This document shows, one piece after another, positions 32,098 through 41,179 of a DNA stretch of 64,000 nucleotides (position 1 is its first letter; the number at the start of each line of letters is the position of its first letter). Where the stretch lies: contig JADKAQ010000046.1 of assembly GCA_016719105.1 (NCBI GenBank), positions 558,001 to 622,000 on the forward strand, written 5' to 3'. The position numbers and the translations under genes are program-made. The DNA is from Gemmatimonadota bacterium (GTDB lineage Bacteria; Gemmatimonadota; Gemmatimonadetes; Gemmatimonadales; Gemmatimonadaceae). The notes beneath the pieces were generated by a model that did no database searches, was not told the origin of the DNA, and was given only the letters and a program-made list of their open reading frames with translations.

Positions 32098-33498
32098 CTA
32101 TGAGATGTCGCGCGCAATCACGAGGATGCGCCCGGGTCCGTGTCGCGCGGCGCTGCTATCGCGCACGCTCTCTCCGTTCGCCGGGATCACGCGAATCGCG
32201 CTGTCGCGCAGGCGCAGGAGTCGAATCCCCATCTTCATCCCCGAGGGCTCGGCGAACGACTCGGCGAAGGGCGCGACGGCGCCATTCGGCAGGGAATCGC
32301 CCTGACGCACGCGAAGGTCCACTCGCTCGATGAGATCGAACCGCTGCGACCCACCGCCGCGGTGCCCGACGTCGACGCGCGGCAGGAGGGCGAGTGCGCA
32401 GAGGCTCGCCAGCAGCATCGCCCCATGCGCCACGCGCCCCCCGAGCCCGTCGCGCTCCGGTACCGGCGCGGTGAGGCGTCGCACGCGTTCCACGAGCGGC
32501 GACCCGTCGGCGCCGGCCACGAAGGCGGCGGTCGAACGCGAGTCGGTCGTGAGCCAGCCGGCAACGCGCGCCAGCGCCTGCGCCAGGGTGATGGGCTGCC
32601 GCGTCAGGCGCACCGCCCACGCGTCGGCCGCGAATTCGGCCGACAGTTGCATCTGGCGGCGAGCGACCCGGTTGAGCGGCTGGAACCAGGCGAGACGCTC
32701 GATCCACAGGGCCACGCGCAGCCAGCGCGTGTCGCGGCGGACCAGGTGTGCCAGCTCGTGCGCCAGCACCCCCTCCTGTTCGGCGAGTGTCAACTCGTGC
32801 AGCGCGCGGGTGGGAAGGACGATCTCGTCGCTGGAAATGGCGGCCGGCGCCTGCAGCGCATCGCTGGTGGCGAGATAGACCCGCCGATGGATGCCCGCGC
32901 GCGAGACGAGGTGGCGCAGCGCCCCCGCCGCGAACGAGTCGGTGGCGGCGCGACGTGAGTCCAGCGTGAGGCGCAACCGGCGGCGGGCGACGGCGAGGTG
33001 CGCGAGGAGCGCGAGCGCTACCACCCCCCACAACCCAACGGCGATTGTGGCGCGCGAGATGGTGAAGACCATCATCTGGAACGACCCCGGCGTCGCGGGC
33101 GCCCAGGCCGGCGACGCAACGGCGGGGCCGACCTGGGTCAGCGTGAGCGAACGCGCGCCAGAAGCCACCATCGGCGCGGCCGCATCAGTCGAGCGCCGCG
33201 TCACCTGCACGGCCGCCACGGTCCCCTTCCCCATACCCGCCAGTTGCAATGCGCCCCCCACCGAGGGACGCGGCGAGGCCACCTGCACGCCGGCCGTCAC
33301 GAACCCCGCGACCATCGCCGCGCTCCAAATGGCATGCTGTGCAGTCGGCGACCACCGCAGCCGCCGCCGCGAGACCAGCCACCACGCCGCCAGGAGAAGC
33401 ACGGAGCTGTGCACGGCGTACGTGAGCAGCCACGCGCCCACCGCATTCGACCCGCGCCCCACCATCCCGGCCAGCGGGAGGAGCCAGCTAATGTCCAT
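32098..33498 (-). CDS. M56 (BlaR1/MecR1-type) membrane metallopeptidase
   Basis: A 466-residue membrane protein with several N-terminal helices (about 20-55, 140-165). A gluzincin site follows: LAHELAHLVRRD (HExxH) and SAEFAADAWAV for the third ligand. The M56 family includes the BlaR1 and MecR1 signalling proteases that cleave the BlaI repressor. Unlike BlaR1 this protein ends in a short tail with no penicillin-binding sensor domain (no SxxK region), so it is unlikely to detect beta-lactams directly. It overlaps the BlaI-type gene by 11 bases, the usual pair arrangement. Confidence 0.87.
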   Translation of the reverse strand: MDISWLLPLAGMVGRGSNAVGAWLLTYAVHSSVLLLAAWWLVSRRRLRWSPTAQHAIWSAAMVAGFVTAGVQVASPRPSVGGALQLAGMGKGTVAAVQVTRRSTDAAAPMVASGARSLTLTQVGPAVASPAWAPATPGSFQMMVFTISRATIAVGLWGVVALALLAHLAVARRRLRLTLDSRRAATDSFAAGALRHLVSRAGIHRRVYLATSDALQAPAAISSDEIVLPTRALHELTLAEQEGVLAHELAHLVRRDTRWLRVALWIERLAWFQPLNRVARRQMQLSAEFAADAWAVRLTRQPITLAQALARVAGWLTTDSRSTAAFVAGADGSPLVERVRRLTAPVPERDGLGGRVAHGAMLLASLCALALLPRVDVGHRGGGSQRFDLIERVDLRVRQGDSLPNGAVAPFAESFAEPSGMKMGIRLLRLRDSAIRVIPANGESVRDSSAARHGPGRILVIARDIS

Positions 33499-33883
33499 TG
33501 GCCGACACCCGTTCTTCGGCCGCCGCGATCAGGCGCTTCACCTCGTCGAGGTCGCCGGGCTGGATGTCGCGCTCCGCGATGAGGTGCGAAATGAGCGCCG
33601 CAGGACGCCCGTCGAACAGCATCGATGTCAGTTCGCCGACCATCGATTTCCGCACGTCGGGCTCGGTCACCAGGGCCTCGTAGCGGAACTGCCGCCCGAC
33701 CATCTGGTGGCGCACGACGCCACGCTTCTCGAGCCGGGTGAGCAGGGTCGCCACGGTCGTCTGCGCGAGCGAGCGCTCGGGGAGGAGCCCCTCCTGCACT
33801 TCGAGAACCGTCGACGCCCCTTTCGTCCACAGGATGCGAACGATCGCGAGCTGGAGGTCGGTGAGGGTGACGGAGTCGCGCAT
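33488..33883 (-). CDS. BlaI/MecI-family repressor
   Basis: A 131-residue winged-helix repressor (start at 33883, MRDSVTLTDLQLAIVRILW). The family helix-turn-helix is clear (AQTTVATLLTRLEKRGVVRHQMVGRQF, residues about 46-75), followed by the C-terminal dimerisation helices. It probably represses its own pair with the M56 protease until the protease inactivates it. The longer start at 33913 adds ten residues of no clear value. The 330-base divergent region with the AmpG-like gene would hold its operator; I did not find a convincing TACA/TGTA palindrome there. Confidence 0.9.
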   Translation of the reverse strand: MRDSVTLTDLQLAIVRILWTKGASTVLEVQEGLLPERSLAQTTVATLLTRLEKRGVVRHQMVGRQFRYEALVTEPDVRKSMVGELTSMLFDGRPAALISHLIAERDIQPGDLDEVKRLIAAAEERVSANGH

Positions 33884-33925
33884 CGTTTTTTCCGGGATCA
33901 CGGGAAGAATCAACCGCCGGCGGCA

Positions 33926-33943
33926 CCCCAGTGAACGCTGGGG
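33926..33943. repeat. Palindrome of the CCCCAGCG family
   Basis: CCCCAGTGAACGCTGGGG; one mismatch between arms. It lies 43 bases upstream of the BlaI-type start codon, in a position where it could influence expression. Confidence 0.6.
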
Positions 33944-34140
33944 CCCACGGCCGTGTGCAAGACGAGATGGGACCCCTGGCGTGCCGAACTCGCATCGCCG
34001 GGGGCATCCTGGGATCTGACACCTGTGGTGGGAGTTGCGTTTACATGGTGGGACGAGCCGTGCGAGATGCGATGTCGTGTGCTCGCCATACGCGAGGGCG
34101 AGGGTTAGCCTTGCCCACCGCTTCCGCGCGGTTGCTCGTC

Positions 34141-34200
34141 CCCAGCGTGCGCTGGTGCAGGCTCCCCGTCGCCGGCGTTCGCTGGAGCGGGCTCCCCATC
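34141..34200. repeat. Direct repeat with 30-bp period
   Basis: GCTGGTGCAGGCTCCCCGTC (34151) and GCTGGAGCGGGCTCCCCATC (34181) match at 17 of 20 bases, and the ten bases before each are also alike. The units include the GCGTTCGCTGG core of the dispersed palindrome. They lie just upstream of the AmpG-like start. Confidence 0.6.
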
Positions 34201-34214
34201 TTCTGATCGCCCCC

Positions 34215-35600
34215 GTGGCCGCCCCATCGACGCCCGCGTCATCCAGCCTCCCCGCCGCCCTCCCAACCGGACACCCCTGGCGCTGGGTGCCGTCGCTCTA
34301 CTTCGCGCAGGGGCTGCCGTACGTCGTCGTCATGACCGTGTCGGTCGTGATGTACAAGCGGCTGGGGATCTCCAACTCCGACATCGCGCTCTACACGAGC
34401 TGGCTCTACCTCCCGTGGGTCATCAAGCCGCTGTGGAGCCCAGTCGTCGAACTGTACGGGACCAAGCGCTCGTGGACGCTGGCGACCCAGTTTGGCGTCT
34501 CGGCGGCGCTGGTCGCGGTCGCCCTCGCGCTCGGGTCGCCGAGCTTCTTCACCGTCACGCTCGCCCTCCTCTGGGCGATGGCCCTCACCTCGGCCACGCA
34601 CGACATCGCCTGCGACGGCTTCTATATGCTGGGGCTTCCGGCGCACGAGGCGGCGGCGTTCGTCGGGGTGCGGAGCACGTCGTACCGCCTGGCGATGATC
34701 ACCGGCCAGGGGGCGTTCGTGGTGCTGGCCGGCGAACTCGAGAAGCTCTCCCCCGGCGAGCCCCGGCGCGCGTGGACGATCACCTTCGCGGCGCTGGCTG
34801 CCCTGATGGCCGCGCTGGCGGCGTACCATCGCTTCGCCCTCCCGCGCCCGGCGATCGACCGGCCGGCGGGCGACGTCGCGCGTGCGCAGGTTGCAGCTGC
34901 CGACGCCACGACGGGCACGGCCGAGCCGGCGCCGTCGTTCTTCTCGGTCTTTGCGTCGTTCTTCCAGCGCCCGCGCATCGTGGCGACCCTCGCCTTCCTG
35001 ATGCTCTTTCGCTTCGCCGAGGCGCAGCTGGTGAAGCTGGTGACCCCCTTCCTGCTCGATGCGCGCGCCGACGGCGGACTGGGGCTCACCACGAGCGAGG
35101 TGGGGGTCGCCTACGGCACCGTAGGGGTGCTCGCCCTCACCGGCGGCGGATTGTTTGGGGGGTGGCTCGCCTCACGCTACGGACTCAGGCGACTGCTCTG
35201 GGTCTTCGTGATCGCCATCCACCTCCCCGACGCGATCTTCGTCTGGCTGGCCTACACCCAGCCATCCAACCTCACCCTCATCTCGGCGGCGGTGGCGGTC
35301 GAACAGTTCGGCTACGGCTTCGGCTTCACCGCCTACATCCTCTTCATGATGATGGTCGCACGCGGGGCGCAGCAGACGGCGCACTACGCCATCTGCACCG
35401 GCTTCATGGCGCTCGGCATGATGCTCCCCGGGATGTTTGCCGGCGCGTTGCAGGAGAAGCTGGGCTATCCGCACTTCTTCCTGTGGGTGCTGCTCTCGAC
35501 CGTCCCGGGGTTCATCGTCGCGGCGCTCGTCCGAATCGATGGGGACTTCGGGAAGAAGGCCGCGAAGGAGGGCGAAGCTGGGCGTCGGGCCACCAACTAA
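34215..35600 (+). CDS. AmpG-like major-facilitator permease
   Basis: A 461-residue, about twelve-helix transporter of the AmpG/SLC33 type. The N-terminal signature PWRWVPSLYFAQGLPY and GISNSDIALYTSWLYLPW match AmpG relatives, which import anhydro-muropeptides for recycling. There is no ATG before the first helix, so I use the GTG at 34215. Its stop overlaps that of the convergent amidohydrolase by four bases (CTAA). A GH20 hexosaminidase and, further on, a NamZ-like muramidase encode activities expected in the same recycling route. Transport of muropeptides is inferred from family and neighbours; acetyl-CoA-type substrates are known for other relatives. Confidence 0.83.
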   Translation: MAAPSTPASSSLPAALPTGHPWRWVPSLYFAQGLPYVVVMTVSVVMYKRLGISNSDIALYTSWLYLPWVIKPLWSPVVELYGTKRSWTLATQFGVSAALVAVALALGSPSFFTVTLALLWAMALTSATHDIACDGFYMLGLPAHEAAAFVGVRSTSYRLAMITGQGAFVVLAGELEKLSPGEPRRAWTITFAALAALMAALAAYHRFALPRPAIDRPAGDVARAQVAAADATTGTAEPAPSFFSVFASFFQRPRIVATLAFLMLFRFAEAQLVKLVTPFLLDARADGGLGLTTSEVGVAYGTVGVLALTGGGLFGGWLASRYGLRRLLWVFVIAIHLPDAIFVWLAYTQPSNLTLISAAVAVEQFGYGFGFTAYILFMMMVARGAQQTAHYAICTGFMALGMMLPGMFAGALQEKLGYPHFFLWVLLSTVPGFIVAALVRIDGDFGKKAAKEGEAGRRATN

Positions 35601-37081
35601 GGTCGGCCGGCGGCGCGCTTCCTCGCCTCCTCGAGCAGCCCTTGTCGCTGGGTGGAGTCCACCAGTCGGCCGTTGAGCACCACGGCGTGCACCTTCTCCG
35701 TGTTGGCGATGTCGCGCAACGGATTGGCGTCGAGGACGACGAGGTCGGCCAGCTGGCCCGCGGCCACGGCGCCTAACGAATCGGTGGCGGCGAGATACCG
35801 CGCGGGATTGCGCGTCGCCGACTGCAGCGCCTCGAGCGGGGTGAAGCCGAGGCTCACGAGGTTGCGCAATTCCTCGTGCAGCGAGAAGCCGGGGAAGATG
35901 TACGGATTCGAGAGGTCGGTCCCGGCCAGGAACGACACCCCCGCTTCATGCAGCAGCGTCACGATCTTCCGCTGCTGGGCGTAGACCTCCTTGCGCAGCG
36001 CCCAGTCCTGCGCGGTGAGCATCTTGAAGCGGAAGTCGTTCTTCGGGTTCCACGTGGCCGAGAAGAAGCGCGGGACATACGCCATGCGCGCATCGGCGGC
36101 CAGCGTGCTGTCGTCCAGGTAGGCGACCGAGCGCAGCACGGTGAGCGTGGGGACCATCCAGGTCCCGTTCTGTTTGACGCGCTGGGCCAGGGCGCGACAC
36201 CGCGCCGGGTCGTACGTGTCCACCACGCGACGCGCCTGCGCGCGCGAGACGATGCCGGCCGAGTCCCACGCCTTGGCGCTCGCCACCGCGGCCGCGTAGT
36301 CGGCGCGCATCGCGTCCTCGTCGCGCGAGCAGGCGTTGGCGAGCATCTGCAGGTGCTCGATGCTCTTCATGCCAAGGTCGGAGGCTTCGCCCACCGACAC
36401 GAGCGAGGGCACGTGGCCGGCGAAGGGGAGGCCGCGCGCCTTGGCCTGCTCCGCGGCGGCCCGGAACTCGTCAGGCGTGAGGCGCGAGTAGACCTTGATG
36501 AATGCCGCGCCGCCAGCCGCAAGCGAGTCGACCATGCGTCGCGCCTCGGCGGCGTCCTTCACGCCGGTCGAGCCGGGCCAGATGGCAGGGGCGCCGTCGA
36601 GGATGTGACCGCTCCCCACGATGCGAGGCGCGACCAGGTCGCCACGCGCCGTCTGGGCGCGCGCCGAATCGAACCACGCGACGCGCCCCCACATGTCGCG
36701 CACGCCGGTGACCCCGTTGGCGGCCAGGACGGGGAGGAAGAGGCGATCGATTCCGGGACCGGTGGCGTGCACGTGCATGTCCCACAGCCCGGGAATCACG
36801 AACTTGCCCGTGGCGTCGAGCACGCGCGCGCCGGCGGGGATGCGCGCCCGGCTGTCGGGCGAGATGCTCGCAATCTTGTTGCCGCTGACGATGATGGTGT
36901 GCCCGCTCGTCAGGCGCCCGGTGGCCACGTCGACGATGGTGGCGTGGGTGATCGCCACCGTGGACGGCGTGGTGCTCGTGCCCTGCGCACGCAGCGGGGC
37001 CGCCGCACTACCGAGGGCGAGCGCGACCGCCGATGCGTGCCGGACGCAGCGAGTGAAATGCAAGGAGGGGAAAGCGCGCAT
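35597..37081 (-). CDS. Secreted metal-dependent amidohydrolase
   Basis: A 494-residue exported enzyme of the amidohydrolase superfamily (imidazolonepropionase-like/prolidase-like branch). Signal peptide about 1-33. The metal site is complete: VIPGLWDMHVHA gives HxH, FIKVYSR the bridging Lys, LPFAGHVP and IEHLQML further His, and FLAGTDLSNP the Asp. The ends (ITHATIVDVATGRLT and GQLADLVVLDANPL) form the flanking beta-sandwich. Members hydrolyse amide or ester bonds in dipeptides or organophosphates. The substrate is unknown. Confidence 0.9.
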   Translation of the reverse strand: MRAFPSLHFTRCVRHASAVALALGSAAAPLRAQGTSTTPSTVAITHATIVDVATGRLTSGHTIIVSGNKIASISPDSRARIPAGARVLDATGKFVIPGLWDMHVHATGPGIDRLFLPVLAANGVTGVRDMWGRVAWFDSARAQTARGDLVAPRIVGSGHILDGAPAIWPGSTGVKDAAEARRMVDSLAAGGAAFIKVYSRLTPDEFRAAAEQAKARGLPFAGHVPSLVSVGEASDLGMKSIEHLQMLANACSRDEDAMRADYAAAVASAKAWDSAGIVSRAQARRVVDTYDPARCRALAQRVKQNGTWMVPTLTVLRSVAYLDDSTLAADARMAYVPRFFSATWNPKNDFRFKMLTAQDWALRKEVYAQQRKIVTLLHEAGVSFLAGTDLSNPYIFPGFSLHEELRNLVSLGFTPLEALQSATRNPARYLAATDSLGAVAAGQLADLVVLDANPLRDIANTEKVHAVVLNGRLVDSTQRQGLLEEARKRAAGRP

Positions 37082-37124
37082 GAGGGGAGATGCGAGTCAG
37101 GAGTGATGGTGCACGCGAGAGGCT

Positions 37125-37634
37125 CTACGCCCCGCTGTCTTCTCCCGGCGCGTAGCCGAGAACGAGTGTCTCGCCCGGTGGGAGCGCCTTCCAGCGTGCG
37201 CTGTAGCCCAGCACCCGCTCGCGAATTCTATCGAGCTCACGTTGCGTGAGGGGAAGGGCCGGCGCCGCCGGGTGCGCCGCCGCATAGGCGACCAGCTGCT
37301 CGTTGACGTCACGCAGCGTCATCGGGTGGCCCGTGGCCCGTTCGAGATCGAACATTCCGACGAGGAATTCGGCCGGATCCATGTCAGCCGGGAGTCGACC
37401 GCGTGGCCAGGGAGTGCCGAAGTCCTCGAAGTTCCACCCCTCGCACACGAGACCGTAGAAGCCGCGCTTGTGCCGCAGCGTGTTCTCGACCGCGTAGTGC
37501 GTGAGGTCGTGGATGGGGAAGAAGGGATTCGGGTTGCGCATCACGGTGAACGTCCCGTCGTCGCGGTGCAGCGCGAACGAGGCCACGCGGCCGTCGCTTC
37601 CCTTCTTGAGGCGGAGTTGGAGTGAGGCGGGCAT
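37125..37634 (-). CDS. Conserved-looking protein of unknown function
   Basis: A 169-residue soluble protein. I do not recognise a family. Visible features are an N-terminal MPASLQLRLKKGSDGRVASF, an aromatic, His-containing stretch NPFFPIHDLTHYAVE near residues 35-50, and LERATGHPMTLRDVNEQLVAY. The start at 37634 was chosen over 37793 because the extra 53 residues are Arg/Pro-rich shadow sequence that overlaps the divergent GH20 gene. No signal peptide. It lies 43 bases upstream of the amidohydrolase in the same direction and could share its transcript. Confidence 0.65.
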   Translation of the reverse strand: MPASLQLRLKKGSDGRVASFALHRDDGTFTVMRNPNPFFPIHDLTHYAVENTLRHKRGFYGLVCEGWNFEDFGTPWPRGRLPADMDPAEFLVGMFDLERATGHPMTLRDVNEQLVAYAAAHPAAPALPLTQRELDRIRERVLGYSARWKALPPGETLVLGYAPGEDSGA

Positions 37635-37744
37635 GACGACGGCGGGGCGCGAGAGGCGTCGAGCGGGAGAACCGGCGTGGTGCCGCCGATGACGCGGCCG
37701 ATCCGGACGCATAGTATTGCCGCATCCCTCACCGCGCTCAACAC

Positions 37745-39388
37745 ATGCTGCACGGCTCGACTCGCCCAGTCGTTCGTCCGACGACGGTTGCACTCCTCCT
37801 CCTGGCCACCGCGGCCTGCGCGGGCACCCCGCGCCCGCCGGCGCGCCCGGCTCCCCAGCCGGCGGTGGCGCGGATCGCGACGCTCATCCCGGCGCCGGTG
37901 CGCGCCGAGGCGATCGCCGCCGATTCGTTCATCGTCACCGACAGCACGCCGCTCGTGATCACCGCCGACGCCCCGGAGGGGGCCGATCAGGTCGCGCGAT
38001 CGCTCGCCGCGTTGCTCGCGCCTCCGCAGGTGGTGCGCAGGATCTCGCGGCTGCCGGCGGGCGCCGACGTGCCGGCCGGTGCCCTGGTCGTGCGCGGGGT
38101 GCGGGGCGGGGCGCAAGGCGGGGCACAGGGCGCGGTGAGCGGCGAAGGCTACGTGCTGCGCGCCGATCGCGCGGGGGTCTCGCTCGAGGCGGCGAGTGCG
38201 GCGGGGCTGTTCAACGCCGTGCAGACGTTGCGTCAGCTCCTCCCGGTGGACGTGGAGCATCGGGGCGCGGTGAAGCGCATCCTGGTGGTCCCGGGCGTGG
38301 AGGTGCACGACCAGCCGCGGTACGCCTGGCGTGGGGCGATGCTCGACGTGGCGCGCCACTTCCTCCCGATCGACGGGGTCAAGCGCTACCTCGACGCGAT
38401 GGCCTTGTACAAGCTCAACGTGCTGCACTTGCACCTGTCGGACGACCAGGGGTGGCGGCTGGAGATCTCGGCGTGGCCGGCGCTCACCCGCGTCGGGGGG
38501 AGCACGCAGGTAGGCGGTGGCGGCGGCGGCTACTACACGCAGGCGCAGTACGCCGACCTCGTCGCCTACGCCGCCGAGCGCTTCATCACCATCGTCCCGG
38601 AGTTCGACATGCCGGGGCACACGAATGCGGCGCTGGCCTCGATTCCCGAACTCAACTGCAACGACACCGCACCGCCGCTGTACACCGGGACCAAGGTGGG
38701 CTTCAGCGCCCTCTGCGCGTCGCGCGAAGGGGTCTACCGCTTCATCGATGACGTGGTGCGCGAAGTGAGCGCCATCACGCCGGGCCCCTACTTCCATCTC
38801 GGGGGCGATGAGGTGGAGAAGCTCACGCACGACGAGTACCTGCGCTTCGTGGAGCGCGTGGAAGGAATCGTGCGCGCCCACGGCAAGCGTGCGATGGGGT
38901 GGGGCGAGATCGCCGCGGCCAAGCTCGACGCGAGCACCATCGTGCATCACTGGCGCCCCGCGCGCACCAGGGCGAGCGATTCGTCGCACGTCCACGCCGC
39001 ACGCGGCGGGCAGGTGGTGCTCTCCCCGGCGCACCGCACGTACTTCGACATGAAGTACGACAGCAGCAATGTGCTGGGCTACACCTGGGCCGCGGTCATC
39101 CCGTTGCGCGCTGCGTACGACTGGAACCCGGAGACGCTGCTGGCCGGCGTGAGCGGGCGCGCGATCCTCGGCGTGGAAGGGCCACTCTGGTCAGAAACGA
39201 TCGAACGACCGAGCGAATTCGAGTGGCTGGGCTTCCCGCGGTTGGTGGCGCTGGCCGAAGTGGGGTGGACGCCTCAGGAGGGGCGCGCGTGGGAGTCGTT
39301 TCGCGTGCGGCTGGCGGCGCATGGGAGACGGCTGTCGGCGGTGGGAGTGAACTTCCATCGCACGCCGGAAGTGGACTGGCGGAACTGA
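37745..39388 (+). CDS. GH20 beta-N-acetylhexosaminidase lipoprotein
   Basis: A 547-residue lipoprotein (lipobox LATAAC, Cys about residue 26). An N-terminal GH20b-like domain (about 50-190) is followed by the GH20 barrel: PRYAWRGAMLDVARHF, LHLSDDQGWRLEI, VPEFDMPGHTNAAL, and the catalytic pair D355-E356 in HLGGDEVEKL. GH20 enzymes remove terminal N-acetylglucosamine (or galactosamine) from chitin oligomers, glycans or muropeptides. With an AmpG-like permease three genes away, cell-wall recycling is an attractive role, but chitin use is equally possible. Confidence 0.93.
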   Translation: MLHGSTRPVVRPTTVALLLLATAACAGTPRPPARPAPQPAVARIATLIPAPVRAEAIAADSFIVTDSTPLVITADAPEGADQVARSLAALLAPPQVVRRISRLPAGADVPAGALVVRGVRGGAQGGAQGAVSGEGYVLRADRAGVSLEAASAAGLFNAVQTLRQLLPVDVEHRGAVKRILVVPGVEVHDQPRYAWRGAMLDVARHFLPIDGVKRYLDAMALYKLNVLHLHLSDDQGWRLEISAWPALTRVGGSTQVGGGGGGYYTQAQYADLVAYAAERFITIVPEFDMPGHTNAALASIPELNCNDTAPPLYTGTKVGFSALCASREGVYRFIDDVVREVSAITPGPYFHLGGDEVEKLTHDEYLRFVERVEGIVRAHGKRAMGWGEIAAAKLDASTIVHHWRPARTRASDSSHVHAARGGQVVLSPAHRTYFDMKYDSSNVLGYTWAAVIPLRAAYDWNPETLLAGVSGRAILGVEGPLWSETIERPSEFEWLGFPRLVALAEVGWTPQEGRAWESFRVRLAAHGRRLSAVGVNFHRTPEVDWRN

Positions 39389-39398
39389 GCCGGGAGAC

Positions 39399-39525
39399 GG
39401 GAGACGGGAGTGCGCGCGGCGTTGCCGCGCGCGAAGCTCCGTAACCGCTCACGTCGCACTACCAACCCACCTCGCGGAAGCAACGCAAACGGCGCCTCAC
39501 GGCGCCGTTTGCACTCCCGTCTCCC
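39399..39525. terminator. Nested inverted repeats between convergent GH20 and M24 genes
   Basis: Inner stem: GCAAACGGCGCC (39485-39496), loop TCAC, GGCGCCGTTTGC (39501-39512), perfect. Outer arms: GGGAGACGGGAGTGC (39399-39413) and GCACTCCCGTCTCCC (39511-39525), perfect over 15 bases. The inner hairpin is a good bidirectional terminator. The outer arms could form an alternative structure, since they share bases 39511-39512 with the inner stem. Confidence 0.75.
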
Positions 39526-39534
39526 ACCTACCGT

Positions 39535-40971
39535 CTACCGAATGACGTACCAGCTCTCCTGCCGCGGCCGAAAGAAGACCCACCCGTCGTCCGTCAGGTG
39601 CGCATCGTCCTCGAACATCACGAAGACGTCCTGCCCCTCCCACTCGGCGACCGGCGTGCGCGTGTTGAGTTCGATCGAGATGTAGGAGCCCTTGCGGAGC
39701 TTCTTCCCCGAGGCGCCCAGCTCGGGGCGCTGCGCGGAGCGGAAGTCGATGGCGGCGCCGAGTCCGTGCCCCTGGTTGCCGATGGGGTGTGAATAGATCA
39801 TCGCGGTGATCCCGCGTCGCTTCATGTCGGCCATGGTCGAATCGTACACATCGGCGACGGGGACCCCGGGGCGCGAATAGGTCTTCATCATCACGTCCTG
39901 CAGGGTGTGGCTGTTCTTCATCGCCGCCTTGAGCCCGGCCGGGACATCGCGTTCGCCGGCTTTCAGCACGTAGGCCATCTTCTGCCAGTCGGTGTCGAAA
40001 CCCATGACCGAGATGCCGAAGTCGAGGTGCACGACGTCGCCGCGGCGGATGACGGTGCTCTCGGGGGCGACGGCCAGGAAGCCGCGCGACGACGCCTTCC
40101 CCATCCCGCGGCGCTGCACGCGGAGGTCGGGCTGGAACCAGGTGCGCACCCCCGCGGCCCAGAGCGCGTCGTAGAGCCAGTTGCGAACCTCGCCCACCGT
40201 GGTCTTGCCGGGGACGATGACCTCGTTGGAGAGCGCGCGCCGCGCCAGCGATTCCGTCAGCTGCACCGCGCGGGTGTAGTACGGCATCTCCTCGGGGATG
40301 CGCGTGTCGAGGTACTCCTCAATGAGGTCGGCCGCCGGGACCACGCGCTGCGGGGCGTCGGGGCCGATGAGCGTCGTGAGGTCGACCCAGGTGTCGTGCG
40401 TGAGCGAGCGCGTGACGCCACGCTTGCCGCCGCTGCCTAACGCAATGCGTTTCGGCTGGTAGCGCTTGACCAGCTCGGGGAGCACAGTGGTGATGGGCCG
40501 CGGCTCGTCGGGCGACTCGAACCAGCGCTTGAGGTTGTCCTCGGAGTAGCCGGTGACCGCGATGCGGCGCAACGCGGTCCCGCCGGTATCGACGAAGATG
40601 AAGAAGTCGCGGTTCCCCGTGTACGGCCTCGGCGGCGCGATGAACTCGGCGAGCGGATCGTTGTGGAACTCTTCATTCACCACGATCCACATCTGCAGGT
40701 CGTGGCGCCGCATCATGCCGAGCAGCATCTCGTGGCGCTTGTCGAGCCAGCTCTCGCGAACGCGAATCTGCTCGGACCACGACGGGAGCGCCGACGCAAA
40801 CGGATCGCGACGCGCGGCGATGGTGCGCCGTTGCGGCACGTCAGTCATCTGTGCCTGCGCCGGCGTGGCCACGAGGAGCGTCGCGAGCGTTGCGAGCGTG
40901 AGCGTCGCGAGCGTCGCGAGCGCGAGGGACGGTGCGGAGCGGCGAGGAATCGTCATCGACGGGTGTGACAT
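39535..40971 (-). CDS. Secreted M24 metallopeptidase (aminopeptidase-P/prolidase type)
   Basis: A 478-residue exported protein. The signal peptide is encoded by a 9-base tandem repeat giving repeated LATLAT. A creatinase-like N-domain (about 50-210) precedes the pita-bread fold, whose ligands are visible: VVHLDFGISVMGFDTDWQ (two Asp), HPIGNQGHGLG (His), YISIELNTRTPV (Glu) and WEGQDVFVMFED (Glu). Such enzymes cut Xaa-Pro bonds; peptide scavenging in the periplasm is likely. The start ATG at 40971 or the second ATG at 40956 both lead into the signal peptide. Confidence 0.87.
   Translation of the reverse strand: MSHPSMTIPRRSAPSLALATLATLTLATLATLLVATPAQAQMTDVPQRRTIAARRDPFASALPSWSEQIRVRESWLDKRHEMLLGMMRRHDLQMWIVVNEEFHNDPLAEFIAPPRPYTGNRDFFIFVDTGGTALRRIAVTGYSEDNLKRWFESPDEPRPITTVLPELVKRYQPKRIALGSGGKRGVTRSLTHDTWVDLTTLIGPDAPQRVVPAADLIEEYLDTRIPEEMPYYTRAVQLTESLARRALSNEVIVPGKTTVGEVRNWLYDALWAAGVRTWFQPDLRVQRRGMGKASSRGFLAVAPESTVIRRGDVVHLDFGISVMGFDTDWQKMAYVLKAGERDVPAGLKAAMKNSHTLQDVMMKTYSRPGVPVADVYDSTMADMKRRGITAMIYSHPIGNQGHGLGAAIDFRSAQRPELGASGKKLRKGSYISIELNTRTPVAEWEGQDVFVMFEDDAHLTDDGWVFFRPRQESWYVIR
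40876..40926. repeat. 9-base tandem repeat inside a signal peptide
   Basis: Units GAGCGTCGC, GAGCGTTGC, a short GAGCGT, then GAGCGTCGC twice and a degenerate unit. They encode the hydrophobic core of the M24 signal peptide. Changes in copy number would keep the frame and alter signal length. Confidence 0.7.
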
Positions 40972-41179
40972 CGGCGTGGGGGTGTCCTGACATGCCGCGC
41001 CCGATCACCGGACGGTGATCGACGCTCGACAGATGCTACCTCGGCACGCGCCGCTCGGAAAGTCGCGCTCGGCAATGGAACGGTTGGGTGCGGGCGTTTC
41101 GGGTACGGGCGCGCGATGGGCCGAGCGTTAGGCTTTCGGGCGTGAACCCTTGCGAGGATTGCCGAGTGTGGGGTACGGT

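Larger units (their letters stand above)
33884..34214. promoter_or_regulatory. Divergent region between blaI-like and AmpG-like genes
   Basis: About 330 bases with no gene. It must contain the promoters of both divergent units. It also holds a CCCCAGTGAACGCTGGGG palindrome (33926) and a 30-bp period direct repeat (34141-34200). I saw no clear promoter boxes. Confidence 0.5.

Noticed and set aside
32098..33883. True beta-lactam resistance regulator pair (BlaR1/BlaI)
   Set aside because: The M56 protein has no penicillin-binding sensor domain and no beta-lactamase gene is in the window; only the family relationship is claimed.
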